DNA from: Heligmosomoides polygyrus polygyrus
Lineage: Eukaryota; Nematoda; Chromadorea; Rhabditida; Heligmosomidae
Length of the DNA stretch: 64,000 bases
Assembly (NCBI GenBank): GCA_947396885.1
Contig: OX377205.1
Coordinates: 28,335,899-28,399,898, forward strand
Direction: 5' to 3'
Shown here: positions 33,380 to 44,276 of the stretch, piece by piece
How the letters are laid out: every line of letters starts with the position of its first letter
How positions within the stretch are numbered: position 1 is the stretch's first letter
Notes under the pieces: generated by a model
What the model saw: the letters and a program-made list of their open reading frames with translations, nothing else
Database searches by the model: none
What the model was told of the DNA's origin: nothing
Made by a program: the position numbers and the translations under genes

Positions 33380-33955
33380 GAAAATATGGAGTACCGGCTT
33401 CCGATCTAACCAATACAAATTAGATTCAGAGTTAAATTTCGACTGAGCAAAAATTTTCAAGTAGACATAGATGAATTCACAATGATTGATCAATGACGAA
33501 TGTAGTGGCACACGATAAGAGACAATACAAAAATTTATTGATAATGTAGAAACTAACCAGAGGAAAAAATGCCATTTCTGGCCATATCTGAGCAAGAACC
33601 GCAGTCAGGTTTGACGACGGCTTAGAGGAGATTTTCATTGCTTCATCGTCGATTGTGGCTTATGTGGCGCAAGTTTATTTTGATAACGAAGGGAGTCGCG
33701 TTTCTCAATTGCAGATAATTGCATTTCTGATAATATTTACCTATATATCATTTTGTTCAAATTCCGGATAGTTTCCGGAAAAATAAATCATGACATTAGC
33801 ACACGTCCATTCAAGGATTGTTCTTCGCTATAACTTTCGCGGTCGTGATAACGCGCCGACGTAAGGAAAATCGAAATGCACAAAGGCTTGTGCTTGGAAT
33901 GTTCTCCACTAATATTTCTTCACTTTCTCCCCTTTTCTCCACTAATATAAACTGA
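33380..33955. other. Unassigned stretch after the kinase
   Basis: No clear last kinase exon found. A poly(A)-like aaataaatc lies at about 33780. Confidence 0.3.
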
Positions 33956-34195
33956 CCAGGACGCCTGGTGAACGACGTCGGTGGCATCTCTTTTGAACCC
34001 GCAGGCCCTTTGTTGGACATCAGCGTCTAAAGCTTGGGACACGAGGTCGGTGACGTGTCTTTTGAACCTTAATGACCCTTGCTCGACTTCGGTGACACAT
34101 CTTCTGAAGCAGGACACCTGCTGCACGACGTGGGTGACACCCAGTTCGAATCCGGCCGCTTCTTACTCGACGTCTATGAAAGGGTAGACAAACAG
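33956..34195 (-). repeat. Diverged tandem repeat, four units, coding-like on the minus strand
   Basis: Four units of variable length share gtcggtgac(a/g)tcttttgaa. On the minus strand one frame stays open across them and gives a repeating pattern FRRCVTEVEQ, FKRHVTDLVSQA, FKRDATDVVHQA. The frame starts after a stop and no splice support is seen, so I call it a repeat first and a possible coding relic second. Confidence 0.5.
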
Positions 34196-34292
34196 ACGGA
34201 CAACCACTAAGTCTTTTACATATAGTAGGATAGGACAACCGCGATCCGCGGTTTTGCAACATTACCACCTATATATAAAAGAGTTTGTCCAT

Positions 34293-34443
34293 CGAGTGAT
34301 CTAACCTAAGTGAGGTACGCTGCATCATCCACAGCGAGAGCGGTCGAATGATCTAACCAAAGTGAGATACTTCGCATTATTCACAGCGAGGGCGGTCGAT
34401 GATCTAACCTGAATGAGGTACGCCTCATCATCAACAGCGCGGG
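34293..34443. repeat. 51-52 bp tandem repeat, three units
   Basis: gatctaacc recurs at 34298, 34350 and 34401, each followed by gaggtacgc/gagatactt and catcatc(c/a)acagcg. Direct tandem repeat with moderate divergence. Confidence 0.75.
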
Positions 34444-34564
34444 AAAAATTTGCTATTGAACGTGGGATGTTGCTGCAGCAGGGGAAACGCAGCCCTTTAC
34501 TGCTTAACACAACAGCTACTACGCGCGTTTCTGAGCGTCCAGATTTAGGAGCCGACTTCGTGCC

Positions 34565-35450
34565 ATTAGCACGAGAAGACTTCTAAAGGGGTAAGGGTAG
34601 AAGGGAGACTTTGAGGGTGGAGAAAGGAGGCAGCGACCAGGAGGAGCATTGTAATGGTTGATAGGGGGGGGGGGGGGAACAAGGAAGAGGCCAGGAGGTT
34701 GCTCCAAGAAGAGTTTAGGCAATATTTAGGGATTATTAGGGAGTTATCAATCAGGGGAGGGGGACAGTAAGGAGGATCAGCAAGGGGATCCATTACCATT
34801 AAGAGACCGGATTTAGAGGATGTGACACTGTTGTTACACAATAGGCGTTCGCTCGCCGCCGTCGTGTCGTGAGCGCGGGAGGTCTATTTAATTGGGGTAG
34901 AGCAGTAGGGAGGATCCCGAAGGGGAGAGGAGGAGGAATCTACCTGGAAGAAGGGACCTGGAAGCGAGACCAGGGAACCAACAAGAAGAGAGCCGTAAGG
35001 GAATTCATTCGGAGAACAAAGAATCTGCCATATGCATAGCTCTTCATGCTCGACCTAGCGGCGACTGCGCCCTCTTCTGAGCTTCTTGATCCAGAAAACG
35101 GGCCCCCTACATCGCGCAGCAAGCATCCTGATTCTGAATACGTGTCACCGACCGTACCGTGAGCGTGGGAGGACCACTAAGGGGGTGGTGGAGAAGGGCG
35201 GTAAGGGGGACCTGTATGGTGGACCAGGAGAGCGACCAGGAAGGAAAGGAAGAACCTGGAGAGTAGCCAGGGCGGAAACCAGCAACAACAGACCAGTAGG
35301 GGGCAATAGTGGAAACAAATAAGTGGGCCAGTAGTTGGGACCAGGAAGGTCGGGGATAAAGAGGGGGAGTGAAGACCTGTAAAGGCGGACCAGCAATTAG
35401 ATCCAGTAAGAAGAAACGAGAAAGGGGAACCTGGCTTCGGAAGACATGTC
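34565..35450. repeat. Purine-rich low-complexity tract
   Basis: The plus strand is strongly A/G-rich over 34565-34800, 34880-35000 and 35160-35440. It contains a run of about 14 G (34665-34678) and recurrent gaccagga/gaccagta words. The Pro/Leu-rich minus-strand open frames are a by-product of this composition. Confidence 0.7.
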
Positions 35451-36335
35451 AACGACAACTTGAAACGCTAGCTGTTGAGCATGAGAGCGATTGCGGAGGA
35501 ACAACCTGAGGGACAGAAGTACTGCGAAGCACAAATCGATGACATTACTGGCCGGTCAGGAAAGAATGTTTATGATGGCTCCAGGACCTAACGCCAACGC
35601 GACGTCGCGCGCTAGCCGCGTGCGACATCGCGGCGCTGAAACGCGGACGTGCGCTCGGTGACGCATAGTTAGCCGCGGAGCACGAAATGTTCTCAGTGTT
35701 TAAGCTCCCAGACCACATTTCTAGCTAGGAATTTGAGATCCCACAGAATGTGGTAGGCAACAGACTGGACAATTGATCCGAGAATGGGTGGTAGTGGCCT
35801 TTTTCCGTAGTATAACCATAATCACGGGTAAAAATTGACCGAAGAAGTTGTAATTGGCAAGCACTGACGTTAGAAACCATCCACATGACCAGGATTCCAG
35901 TATAAACTGTCGCTGATCGTCCCATTGAAACCACATCCATATTACATCTCCAAGAAACGTTGAAATAGGGCAAACGCGTGCCGCATATCCATGTAGGAAG
36001 CGTTTCTAGCCGTCGGAAGCATCGGACCACGACAACTCGTCCAATTTCGTCACACACCGTGCGCGACGCCAGCGGGGTTCGCGCGGCGTCGGAGTTATGT
36101 CTGCCCCCGGTTTATGATGAAGGTACCGAAGTGGTGAAGGGCTTGATGCCGATAAAGTACGCACCAAGTCCTAGAGGCTAGCGAAATTTATGCTTTGCAA
36201 AAACTACTTTCCGTGGGTCAGTGATGCTACGAAGTCGCACGAAGCGCGCAAGTGCGAGACAAGCCGTTAGGCGTGTCGGAGCACTTGTGAGTGGACACTG
36301 CTAATCATAAACCCTTGAATCATCATCATTCTCAA
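35451..36335. other. Unassigned stretch with a CpG-rich core
   Basis: 35590-35690 is unusually CpG-rich (gcgacgtcgcgcgctagccgcg). Minus-strand frames of 110 and 71 residues overlap at 35721-36057, but neither shows a family motif. Confidence 0.35.
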
Positions 36336-36800
36336 AAGCCTTTGTCCCGCTTGGTGTCGGGGTTCGCTCTTCTGGTGTCGGATTCGTCAACGACTCACAT
36401 AACTTTAACAGAGAATTCACAGCGGAACACGAAGATAAAGCGGCTTATCGCTCACCATATCGCTGGATAAGCCGCGCTATCAGGGATTTCGGATGTACCT
36501 TCCTCTGCTAAATTGTTGTAAGTCGTTGATGAATCCGGCCCCTAGTGTGGTGAAGGCATTTCTCCCGATCAAACGCTTGATCGGGATGGACACCAGCTAC
36601 GTTCAAGTCCATATGCAACGAATCTAGCCAACGTTGCTTCGGGTGTCCTCTGAGTCGTTTTCCAGAGACTTCAAGAATCAGGCCGATCTTACAGACGATG
36701 TCCTCGTTAGCGCGAGGGAAGTGGCTATACCATCGTAGACGAGCTTCTCGCAACTTGTCGGCTATCGGCGCGATCCGAATCTTTGCCGTATGGTGCCATT
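36336..36800 (-). mobile_element. RTE 3'-end fragment interrupted by a MITE
   Basis: The minus strand reads REARLRWYSHFPRANEDIV, then KRLRGHPKQRWLDSLHMD and VAGVHPDQAFDREK, the RTE C-terminus. The RTE 3' tail (cctttgtcccgcttggtgtc ... ttctggtgt) resumes at 36336-36381 beyond the MITE at about 36382-36542. Confidence 0.8.
36382..36545. mobile_element. MITE, GGGGCCGGATTC family, copy 2, inside RTE
   Basis: Ends cggattcgtcaacgact and gtcgttgatgaatccggcccc; the interior is cggcttatcgctcaccatat. It splits the RTE word ttctggtgt|gtggtga, with gtgt on both sides as a possible 4-bp duplication. This fixes the element boundaries better than the other copies. Confidence 0.75.
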
Positions 36801-36892
36801 GTCATATATCCTTGAATGACACTATTGTTATAGCTTTTACGTGTTCCACGCTAAGGTGCTATTACAGCCGTTGTGAAGATTTATCTATTTGA

Positions 36893-37097
36893 GGTCGGAT
36901 TCACCACGACTGTCATAACTTTAACAGATAATTCACAGGGGAAAACGCAGATAAGGTGGTAACAGATAATTCACAAGGGAAAACGCAGATAAGGTGGCTT
37001 ATCGCTCACCATATCGCTTGGTAAGCCGCGCTATCAGAGATTTCGGCTGCATCCGTCTCTGTTAAGTTGCTGCAAGTCATTGATGAATCCTGCCCGC
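36893..37097. mobile_element. MITE, GGGGCCGGATTC family, copy 3
   Basis: Starts gtcggattcaccacgac and ends gtcattgatgaatcctgccc. A 40-45 bp internal segment (taacagataattcaca...gataaggtgg) is duplicated in tandem compared with copy 2. Confidence 0.75.
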
Positions 37098-37125
37098 GGA
37101 TGAAATTGAATTCTTACATAGAGAC

Positions 37126-37300
37126 TTAGATGGCCCCGTCTTCATTGACTGTCTGCGATGCGCCTGTCTGCGATGCGCTTGTACGGATGATACGGATAAC
37201 GCCCTTCATCAAGCGATCATTGAATCCTTCTACTTTAACAATTCGTCTTGAAAACCTTCGCAGACCAAAACACCAACAAAGCGGACGTTTCGTCTGGATG
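37126..37300 (-). mobile_element. Possible RTE endonuclease scrap
   Basis: A minus-strand frame contains RRIVKVEGFNDRLMKGV, which resembles the SIVSVERYDDRLMKIV block of the RTE endonuclease at 7461-6721. It is short, so the assignment is tentative. Confidence 0.35.
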
Positions 37301-39349
37301 GACATTATAACGAAGGCAATTTTTGTAATTATGCGTCTGGAAGACTTTGATATTGTTCGGTTTGTTCCAAGGTTGTGATGGGCTACTTTGATAGCGCAAG
37401 GAAAATTGTATTGATGTAGCAAGTGGCAGGTCTGGAAAATCGTTTGAGATATGTTAACATGTCAAATGTTTTTCGATAGTATATATGTTTTTATAGAAGC
37501 AGGCACTATGCTTATAAAAGAGGAACCCCATGAGTGGCGTTCTTTTGAAATATTTACGGAAGGGATTTATAATAGAAAGGAGAGCAGCACAATCCGTTAT
37601 TATCCCAAGACTATCCTGATACCTTATTTGTGTGGTTGCCTCCTCACAACACGAATGGAATGCTTTATTCCCTTTTATCTTACGGTGTTTAAAGGCACAA
37701 CATGCGTTCTCTGCATAGCGATTTCCTTTTTCTAGGAAGGTGATTTTTACGTTTTCTTTTCAAGGACGATCTTTCAACGGACAACATCAATACCGGATCT
37801 GACACAGAGTCGGGCGGGAAGACCAGAACGAGAAAACCCGGGAGGCATAGACATTCTTCGACCTCAAATACAACAAGATCAACGGTCTGCCACCAGCCGT
37901 TTGTTGGCCTTCTCCTTATACAGACCTAAGTTATATTGCATAGCCTTTGTGTTCTTGAATTACCTTAGTAGTTTTTCCTTCAGAATGCCCGTACAAGGAC
38001 AACTCCGTCTTCTGGTCGCTAGCTGCCCTTCTTAGACCGAAATTCTACTAAACTACACTTGTGACTATTAATACTAGCCAAGGTTATCTCAATTTAAATG
38101 TAGCAAAAGGACATAACACGTGTGAATAATAAAGTGGTAGTCGTGTTTTTTTTTCGTGTTTTTTTCACGTTGCTTCGATATTTTTTGAGTTTACTGAGCG
38201 ATAACACAGCGAAAGTGGATTTTACAAAATCCAAGTCTTGCAAGTCATGAGATGAGGATCCACCACTCTTATTGTCCGCAACATCCCTAGAACTTAGCAG
38301 GAAGCTTTTAATGAAAAACACTAAGTACGACTGCGTACGCACTAGAACTCTAGAAGAACATCTAGTAATAAGGTTCAGCAACTTCAAAAAGGCGGCCAGT
38401 TGGGGATGAGATACAAAGTTGACCCATTTGTAGACTCCTCTGTAGAACGTGTCTGATCTTCAAGCGTCGACGAACCTCCGGACTATGGACGTGGATCGTA
38501 TCACTCCTAGCACCGTCCTCCCAATTACTCGCCACGATTTCTGTGGAACGTTTGCAATGAAATATGTAGGTCCAATGCTTAAAATAATGACGCCAAGAGA
38601 AGGTGGAATCGTTTCACCGGGCGTCGCAGCTTTCTGTTCTTCTCTCGTCTTCTCCTCCGCATTCACAATTTATTAGGTCGTTGAATATGAAACGGCCGAT
38701 TCTGACTAAAAGCTTTGACAGATAGCTTTGTTTTGGAGTATTTTATTAATCGAAATAAGCACCATTAAAGAAAGCACCTTTTCCCAACGCGACAACAGAT
38801 TAGAAATGCCATCTTCGTTTCGTTACAAGGAGCATAGAAGTTATAAAACAAGTGGGCACAAACAGTGTCGGACCAGGGACTATTATATGCATATAAATTC
38901 ATGAAGATTATATCAAATTTCTTAAAGTGCTGGGCCCTTCCTATAGCTCGACGAATCATCACATGAAATTGAACAGCGAAGGATTGACCGAGATCAATCA
39001 GAATTCCTTTAATGACCACTAGAATAGTTTCTTTAAAGGCTACACATAAGTTGCGCGAGAGCGAGCAAACTGCAAACACGCTGTCACTCTGCGAAGTAGG
39101 CAAATGGGATGCACACCATGAGGAGTCTCAACGTCTCTACCACAGGATAATTTACGAGGAAGATCAGTGAACTGACCGTGAAGTTTTTTTTAAGAGACCT
39201 ATTTTATAAATGTAGTGCCTCTCAAATTTCCTGTCGACCTCTGAAAAATGACAAAAACCGTTGCACTTCAATATGGGCCGATAAAGCCAAAGCGACGCAA
39301 GGAACTGTGTTGCCCTGCTCGGGAATTTAGCCGTGAAAGATTTTAAACT
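37301..39349. other. Unassigned stretch
   Basis: No recognised gene or repeat. 38449-38676 has open frames on both strands with higher GC than its surroundings (plus: MDVDRITPSTVLPITRHDF; minus: EEKTREEQKAATPGETIPP). One might be an exon, but neither has convincing splice sites at both ends. Confidence 0.3.
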
Positions 39350-39499
39350 TTATTGGTAGCTCAAGCGTGGCATTTGACAAATTTCTAGATGAAGTAATAG
39401 GATCGATAGGGCACACTGAGGACAGACATCCACCAGAAAACGGACTGCGGTTGTGTGGCAGGGCGGAATGCGTTGCGGACCTCTGCAGGGCCAGGGATT

Positions 39500-40506
39500 G
39501 ATATTGTGTTTGGTTTTTTGCATTATTGTATCACCTGTATCAACTGTCGTCCCGATGATCATCGCCTTGCTCGAGCGGGCGCCAGCAGCGTCTCCATTCG
39601 TCGCTGTCGCGTGCCAAAGTGGTCCAATGGACCTCCTCGCTCGAGGGACACGAAAATCGTCATATCGGTCGCTCAGTGCTTTCACGAAGAACGCGAAAAA
39701 ACGAGAACACCAGGACGCCGACCAACGCGTTGGTGGGCGTCCTGGTGTTCTCTTGACATCCCGCGGAATCCAGTCGGTGATGGCTCTCGTCCAGCGGGTG
39801 TCTGCGAATCGCATTACGTGGCCGGCCCACCTAGTTTTCGACGACTTGGCCCACGCGACAGCGTCTCTGATCGTTGAGCGTCGGCGAAGCTCGGAACTCC
39901 GGAGGCCTTCTCTCACTTGCGTGAGTCGTGTCACTCCGAGCATCATCCTCTCGATTCGCGACGCTGATCGCGTGTTCATCCTGCTTTCGTATAGCCCAGG
40001 TCTCTGAGGCGTATGTTAGGGCAGTAACAACAGTGGAGTCGAATAGGTGGGAACGGAGTCGGACGTTCTTTGTCTTCTTCACGACTTCTTCGACGCCCTT
40101 GAAAGCTCCCCAAGCCGCTCGTTTTCTCCTGCTCAGCTCCGGCGCTAGGTCGTTGGCCATGTTGACTTCGCGATCCAGATTCACATATCTGGAGCATTCG
40201 GAGATGTTCGTTCCGTTGAGCGAGAATGGGGCATCAGGAACTTGTCCGTTCCCCATGAACATCGTCTTCGTAAGATTCAGCTGCAGTCCAACGTTCCCAC
40301 ATACACGATCGAAGTCAGCCAGCATTCGCTCCGCTTAGCTGATGCTCGCTGTTATGAGCACGATGTCGTCAGCGAAACAAAGATGGTGCAGCTGCTGGCC
40401 TTCGACCTTCACTCCCATGTCTTCCCATCCTAGTTTGCGCATGACGTTTTCGAGGGTGGCGCTGAAGTGCTTCGAGGATATGGTTATCCCCTTGCCGAAC
40501 CCCTCT
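39500..40506 (-). mobile_element. RTE-like non-LTR retrotransposon, third subfamily, 5' truncated
   Basis: The minus strand begins near 40506 inside the RT (ISSKHFSATLENVMRKL), has FADDIVLITASIS with the catalytic FADD (about 40370), then MLADFDRVCGNVGLQLNLTK, TALTYASETWAIRK, RWAGHVMRFADTRW and RTPGRPPTRW, and the 3' end near 39500. It is inactivated by frameshifts at the C-terminus and a stop before MLADFD. The upstream half was never inserted or has been lost. Confidence 0.82.
39703..39752. repeat. Abutting 25-bp palindrome inside the RTE fragment
   Basis: 39703-39727 (gagaacaccaggacgcc + gaccaacg) and 39728-39752 are inverse copies with one mismatch and no spacer. The inverse copy adds extra residues (SASWCSRFF) after the conserved RTPGRPPTRW, so it is a local inverted duplication that arose in this copy. 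Confidence 0.8.
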
Positions 40507-40828
40507 CTTCAGCTTCTGCATACTAAAACAAAGAGGCGAACTTACTTGAAAGAAAAACTTAGACGCGACTCTTTTGGGCTGCGGTAGGACAACTGCTACT
40601 GTGGGAAGACATCGTAATGGTGGTGGAGATTCTATATCGTGATTGTAAACCCTCCACGCCTAGAAACTTCAAGTCGTTCTGAAGCTCCATGTAAAACTCA
40701 AGGATGGATGGCTGTGTACGTGCGAGTGCAAGCCATAACTCGATTTCCTACTCTATGTGATTTCCTGTACATATGCTGAACATGTGCGATTTTAGTTGGC
40801 TCTTCGATGGACTAAGGTAATGGATTTA
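40507..40828. other. Unassigned stretch
   Basis: No coding or repeat feature supported. Confidence 0.3.
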
Positions 40829-41159
40829 CCAGGAGACTATCTCAACGGTAGGTCGGAACGGCGCGAGTGTTGTATATTGGCAAAATCTGGAAACAGCGAT
40901 AACGAGCGAGCGATGGTGGCGCAGTGGGTAGAGGGCTGACATAATCCCCATAACAGCTGCTTCCAGCCAACTTAAGCTCGCCCTCCGCGTGCAGGCCTAG
41001 GGCTAACGCCGCCAACGGCCCAGCTTCCGTCGTCCCTAACTCTGCGCAGAGTTGTATTGGGGTGAAGATATTTGCATTTTGTTGTTTCCCAGAGAGAGGC
41101 AATTCTGCCCATGTACAACCTTTGGGCCGTTCCGACCTACCGTTGAGATAGTTCCCTGG
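40829..41159. mobile_element. 331-bp MITE with 34-bp TIRs and TTA target duplication
   Basis: Termini 40829-40862 and 41126-41159 are inverse over 34 bp with two mismatches (core ctatctcaacggtaggtcgg). TTA flanks both ends (40826-40828, 41160-41162), the duplication expected of PIF/Harbinger-type elements. The interior carries an A-box-like run (gtggcgcagtgggtagagg, 40915-40934), possibly a captured tRNA-like piece. Superfamily is inference from the 3-bp duplication. Confidence 0.75.
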
Positions 41160-41384
41160 TTAGACTATGTATGTACCGGGCTTTGAATGAAGCGATCCTC
41201 TGAAAAGTATGACACATAAAGTCGTAAGGGTTAAGGCTTCCCCTTTGCTAACGTTAACACCTAACAACCTCTTATAAAGCTTAGCAAGCAAACGGAATTT
41301 TCGACAACTTTTGGATTAATGAGTGTTCGATTTGACCGCCAAAGCTACCAGTGTTCACATCCCCTTTGTTTCTGAAGCTCAATT

Positions 41385-41475
41385 ATCCATTTGAATTTGA
41401 ATATTCCAACAGAATATTTGAATTGCAGTACTCGAAAAATCGCGTTTTTCGAATATTCTCGAAAAATATGAGCGG
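41385..41475. repeat. TTCGAA-type repeat, copy 5
   Basis: Short decayed piece: tactcgaaaaatcgcgtttttcgaatattctcg. Related to the 10258 array. Confidence 0.55.
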
Positions 41476-42470
41476 CTGTAACCACACGAATAATAGAATA
41501 ATTCACGCAGCAAAACCAGAACAGTACCAGATAATTAGCTTAATAAAATGTGGATTTCCTGCAACACTCTGATGGCACTAGTTTGTTATAGAGCAACGTG
41601 GTAATGCTAGCAATCACGTAGCATAATGCTAATGCTACATGATTTTCTCCACAGTTAGATAATTTGGAAATTTTTGAACGCATTGAAGAAAGTTTTTGAA
41701 ACGAAGAAGATTTTCGTAAAAAAACATCGGCATGCTTTGATAACTTTCATAAGAAACCGGGTAGACAAAGAAAAACAACATATACGAATATAACCAAATT
41801 TCAAGCACGCTGATGTTGGGGGCTGTTCACAGAATGTGTGAATTTTTACCCGTCGAGAAAAATCATTTGATTTCGTATTTCCGACACCAGGAAATCAAGT
41901 TAAAATCTATAGACTGCTTCTCAGAACACTGTTTCTCAGTATTCGAAAACGATACAGAACCTTCAGCATTCATAATTGAAGTGTGAACTACATTTTGAGG
42001 AAAAACACTGCCGAAGCTTCTTTCCTCTATGCCAATTTTGACAGCAGTTATCAGTGATTTACTTATGCTCTTCGAAAAACTGGTTGTCGCGGTGGTTGTT
42101 TGAAAGGAACGAGATTACGGTTTCAATGACACGGTAGCCATAACTTGATTAGCGCTGCTTAAAAACACTTCTTCATTAGAATTTTTGCTCCTTTACTGCC
42201 GATATGTAGGTGGCCTTTGTGGTTGCGGAACGCTACGCGGCACACTGGAAGACATCACGCGATTTCTAGCTACGACCATAAGCCAAGAAATTCACAAAAA
42301 CAAGTGGTTGTTTTGGACAAACAAGAAGCCTTTTCGCTTACTCGGCTCTTCAGCTGCAAGAAACTACATTGGTTCCAAATCTTTGAAGCAAACTGTGCCG
42401 TTGATAAACAATTAGCAGTCAGCACTGAAGATATGAAGTTGACTGCAGCTGTTGACCAAGATTGGTATCG
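41476..42470. other. Unassigned stretch
   Basis: AT-rich, no coding motif. Open frames near 42185-42534 belong to no family I recognise and end in the ribozyme-like region of the Penelope element. Confidence 0.3.
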
Positions 42471-42481
42471 GCCTTTATTCT

Positions 42482-42517
42482 GGCTAACGTTTCGGCGATG
42501 TCGCCTTCGTCAGAGCC
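42482..42517 (-). ncRNA. Hammerhead-ribozyme-like motif, minimal Penelope type
   Basis: On the minus strand: GGCT, then the core CTGACGA, then stem II (GGCG, loop ACAT, CGCC), then GAA and ACGTT, then AGCC, which pairs with the starting GGCT as stem I. All core positions (CUGANGA and GAA) match the hammerhead consensus. Stem III is only two potential pairs, as in the minimal hammerheads reported in Penelope-like elements, which are thought to act as dimers. Predicted cleavage follows the T at 42486. It lies about 170 bp downstream of the element's open frame. Activity is untested. Confidence 0.7.
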
Positions 42518-42689
42518 TGGAAGAGTCGAAGTAACATTTGGAAACTATTCGCCCAAACACCATTTCATCTTACAGAAACTAATTCCTAAGGAAACAAGGA
42601 GACAAGGAGCGATGTAGTAGAAACCAGCAACGCTAACCTTTACGGTGGAGGTCGAGATGATCCACCAGACACCTTTAGCTGGAGGTGGG

Positions 42690-43910
42690 CTAACTCAGGT
42701 GGGTGGGCGAGCTTATATTTACGGACCACCTGCCCAGGTTACCCCCTTGAGCACGACCACGTGGGTCAAACCCGCAGAGGTCGACGAAGGGCGCCAGTTC
42801 TTGCGTCACCGCGATGCACTCCTCCTTGCGGTTGATTTTTGGATTTTGGGCAGCGATCCAAAACGCTTCGAGTGTTCTGCGTGCTGAGATGTCGCGCTCG
42901 CGCGCCAAGATCGTCACAGCCACCTCAACCATTGCGCCACCATGGCTTCGGACCCTGTGCTCCCCCAAAGGGGTCGACACATTGGACTTCTTTAGGCCGT
43001 CCAAGTGCTCCTTTACCCTTGTACAAAGGGGTCTGCTCGTCTCCCCTATATACCCCTCTCCACATTGACTGCAGGTAATGAGATACACCACCCCCGATGT
43101 CATGCAGTCTCCTTCGCTTCCAAACGGGCAGATAACACAGGACGGCGTGATGCATGTTCTGTCGTACAGCCGATTCCGGACTAGTTGCCCCTTTAGGTTG
43201 GTGGGAGGAACCTCTACCACTCCCACCAGCTCCTCTAGACCTGCCTTGCGTAGGCATGTGCGGACGGCCACACTTGTTTCGTCTGTCCAAAAAGGGATGC
43301 AGAAGGGTATTTTTCCATCGTCCTGACGGTGAGCCCCCGCCACAGCTCGCCGTCTCCGCCATCCCTGAAACCTTTCCGCGGGATACCCGTTTGTTCTGGC
43401 AATACCACTCGCCAGATTCTTTGACGTGGCTTTCTGTTCCGCATCAGACGAAACTAAGGCCGCTGTTCGAAACATATTTCGAACTATTCCTCTCTTCGTA
43501 CTGGTCGGATGAGAGGATCGGAAGTGGACAAGGATATTTTTGTTGCTCGGCTTGCGGTACCACCTCGTCCTGGAAACTCCTCCGGAGACGCAAACCTGCA
43601 CGTTCAAGAATGGAAGCCAGTTTTCTGTAGGTACCTCTCTAGTGAGCTTTATATGCTCCGACTGTTCGTTCAGCAGGTGGAAACAGGTGTCTATCTCAGA
43701 TTGAGTGGAACACACTACGAAACAGTCGTCTATGAACCTACAGTAAACGATAGGTTTGCGGCCTATGAGCGGAGCTTCCACTTTCGACATGAATGCTACC
43801 GCAAGCACGGGAGCCAATCGTTGTCCCATTGCCAGTCCTCTCACCTGACTGTAGTACTCTCCGCACCACCTGAATATGTTGCACTTTAGGCACTCATTCA
43901 GCAATGTCAT
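42690..43910 (-). pseudogene. Penelope-like RT C-terminal half with GIY-YIG endonuclease
   Basis: 406-codon open frame. RT palm: GLAMGQRLAP, YCRFIDDCFVV. A middle region with SSHPTSTKRGIVRNMFRTA is followed by CITPSCVICPFGSEGDC, a Cys cluster of the kind seen before the nuclease. Then come the GIY-YIG motif (VVYLITC..GYIGET), R in RPLCTRVKEHL, and a C-terminal EAFWIAAQNPKINRKE helix. This half has no internal stop and keeps RT and nuclease residues; the element fails because of the upstream frameshift and truncation. Confidence 0.88.
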
Positions 43911-44205
43911 GATCTGCTCAATGCCGAGGCCGTAAAATTCAAACTGGCCTGGTGTTCGGTGAGGATTTCGAAGACGGCCTGCAAGGCGCTTTCCTTAGAA
44001 ACGTTTGTGTACAACGAGGATACATCAAACGATTCCATCACATACCCATCCTCAACCCTGGTTGTGTTGAGCACTTGAAGGAATGCCTCAGTGTTTGGCA
44101 AGTGTGAGGGAATAAATTTGAACAGCTGTACCAGGACAAGATTGAGAAGCCACGAGATGCGATCTGTGGGTCCAGCAACGTTACTTACAATGTGCCTAAC
44201 CTTAA
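43907..44205 (-). pseudogene. Penelope-like RT N-terminal fragment
   Basis: Minus-strand frame from about 44205 to 43907: FIPSHLPNTEAFLQVLNTTR and MESFDVSSLYTNVSKESALQ, in which FDVSSLYTNV is RT motif A. It ends out of frame with the next segment. Confidence 0.75.
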
Positions 44206-44276
44206 TTAGCAGTCAGCCGCCCAGATGAGGCATATACATAGAGCTTGTAGTTAAAATATTAACAATTAAAATAATA

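Larger units (their letters stand above)
42471..44205 (-). mobile_element. Penelope-like retroelement (RT plus GIY-YIG), 5' truncated
   Basis: Minus strand: from about 44205 the RT enters with VAGPTDRISWLLN, then MESFDVSSLYTNV (motif A), a frameshift near 43950, then FYGLGIEQIMTLLNECLKCN, GLAMGQRLAPVLA, YCRFIDDCFVV (catalytic DD) and ENWLPFLNVQV. The C-terminal part has VVYLITCSQCGEGYIGETS and TRVKEHLDGL, a GIY-YIG endonuclease. The 3' non-coding part (42690-42471) has a hammerhead-ribozyme-like motif. The RT N-terminus is missing. Such elements are a retroelement class separate from LTR and non-LTR types. Confidence 0.88.

Noticed and set aside
34519..35458. Pro/Leu-rich minus-strand open frames
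   Set aside because: Product of a purine-rich plus strand; no motif or splice support.
42814..43889. Plus-strand open frames of up to 158 residues over the Penelope element
   Set aside because: Shadows of the minus-strand RT/GIY-YIG frame.
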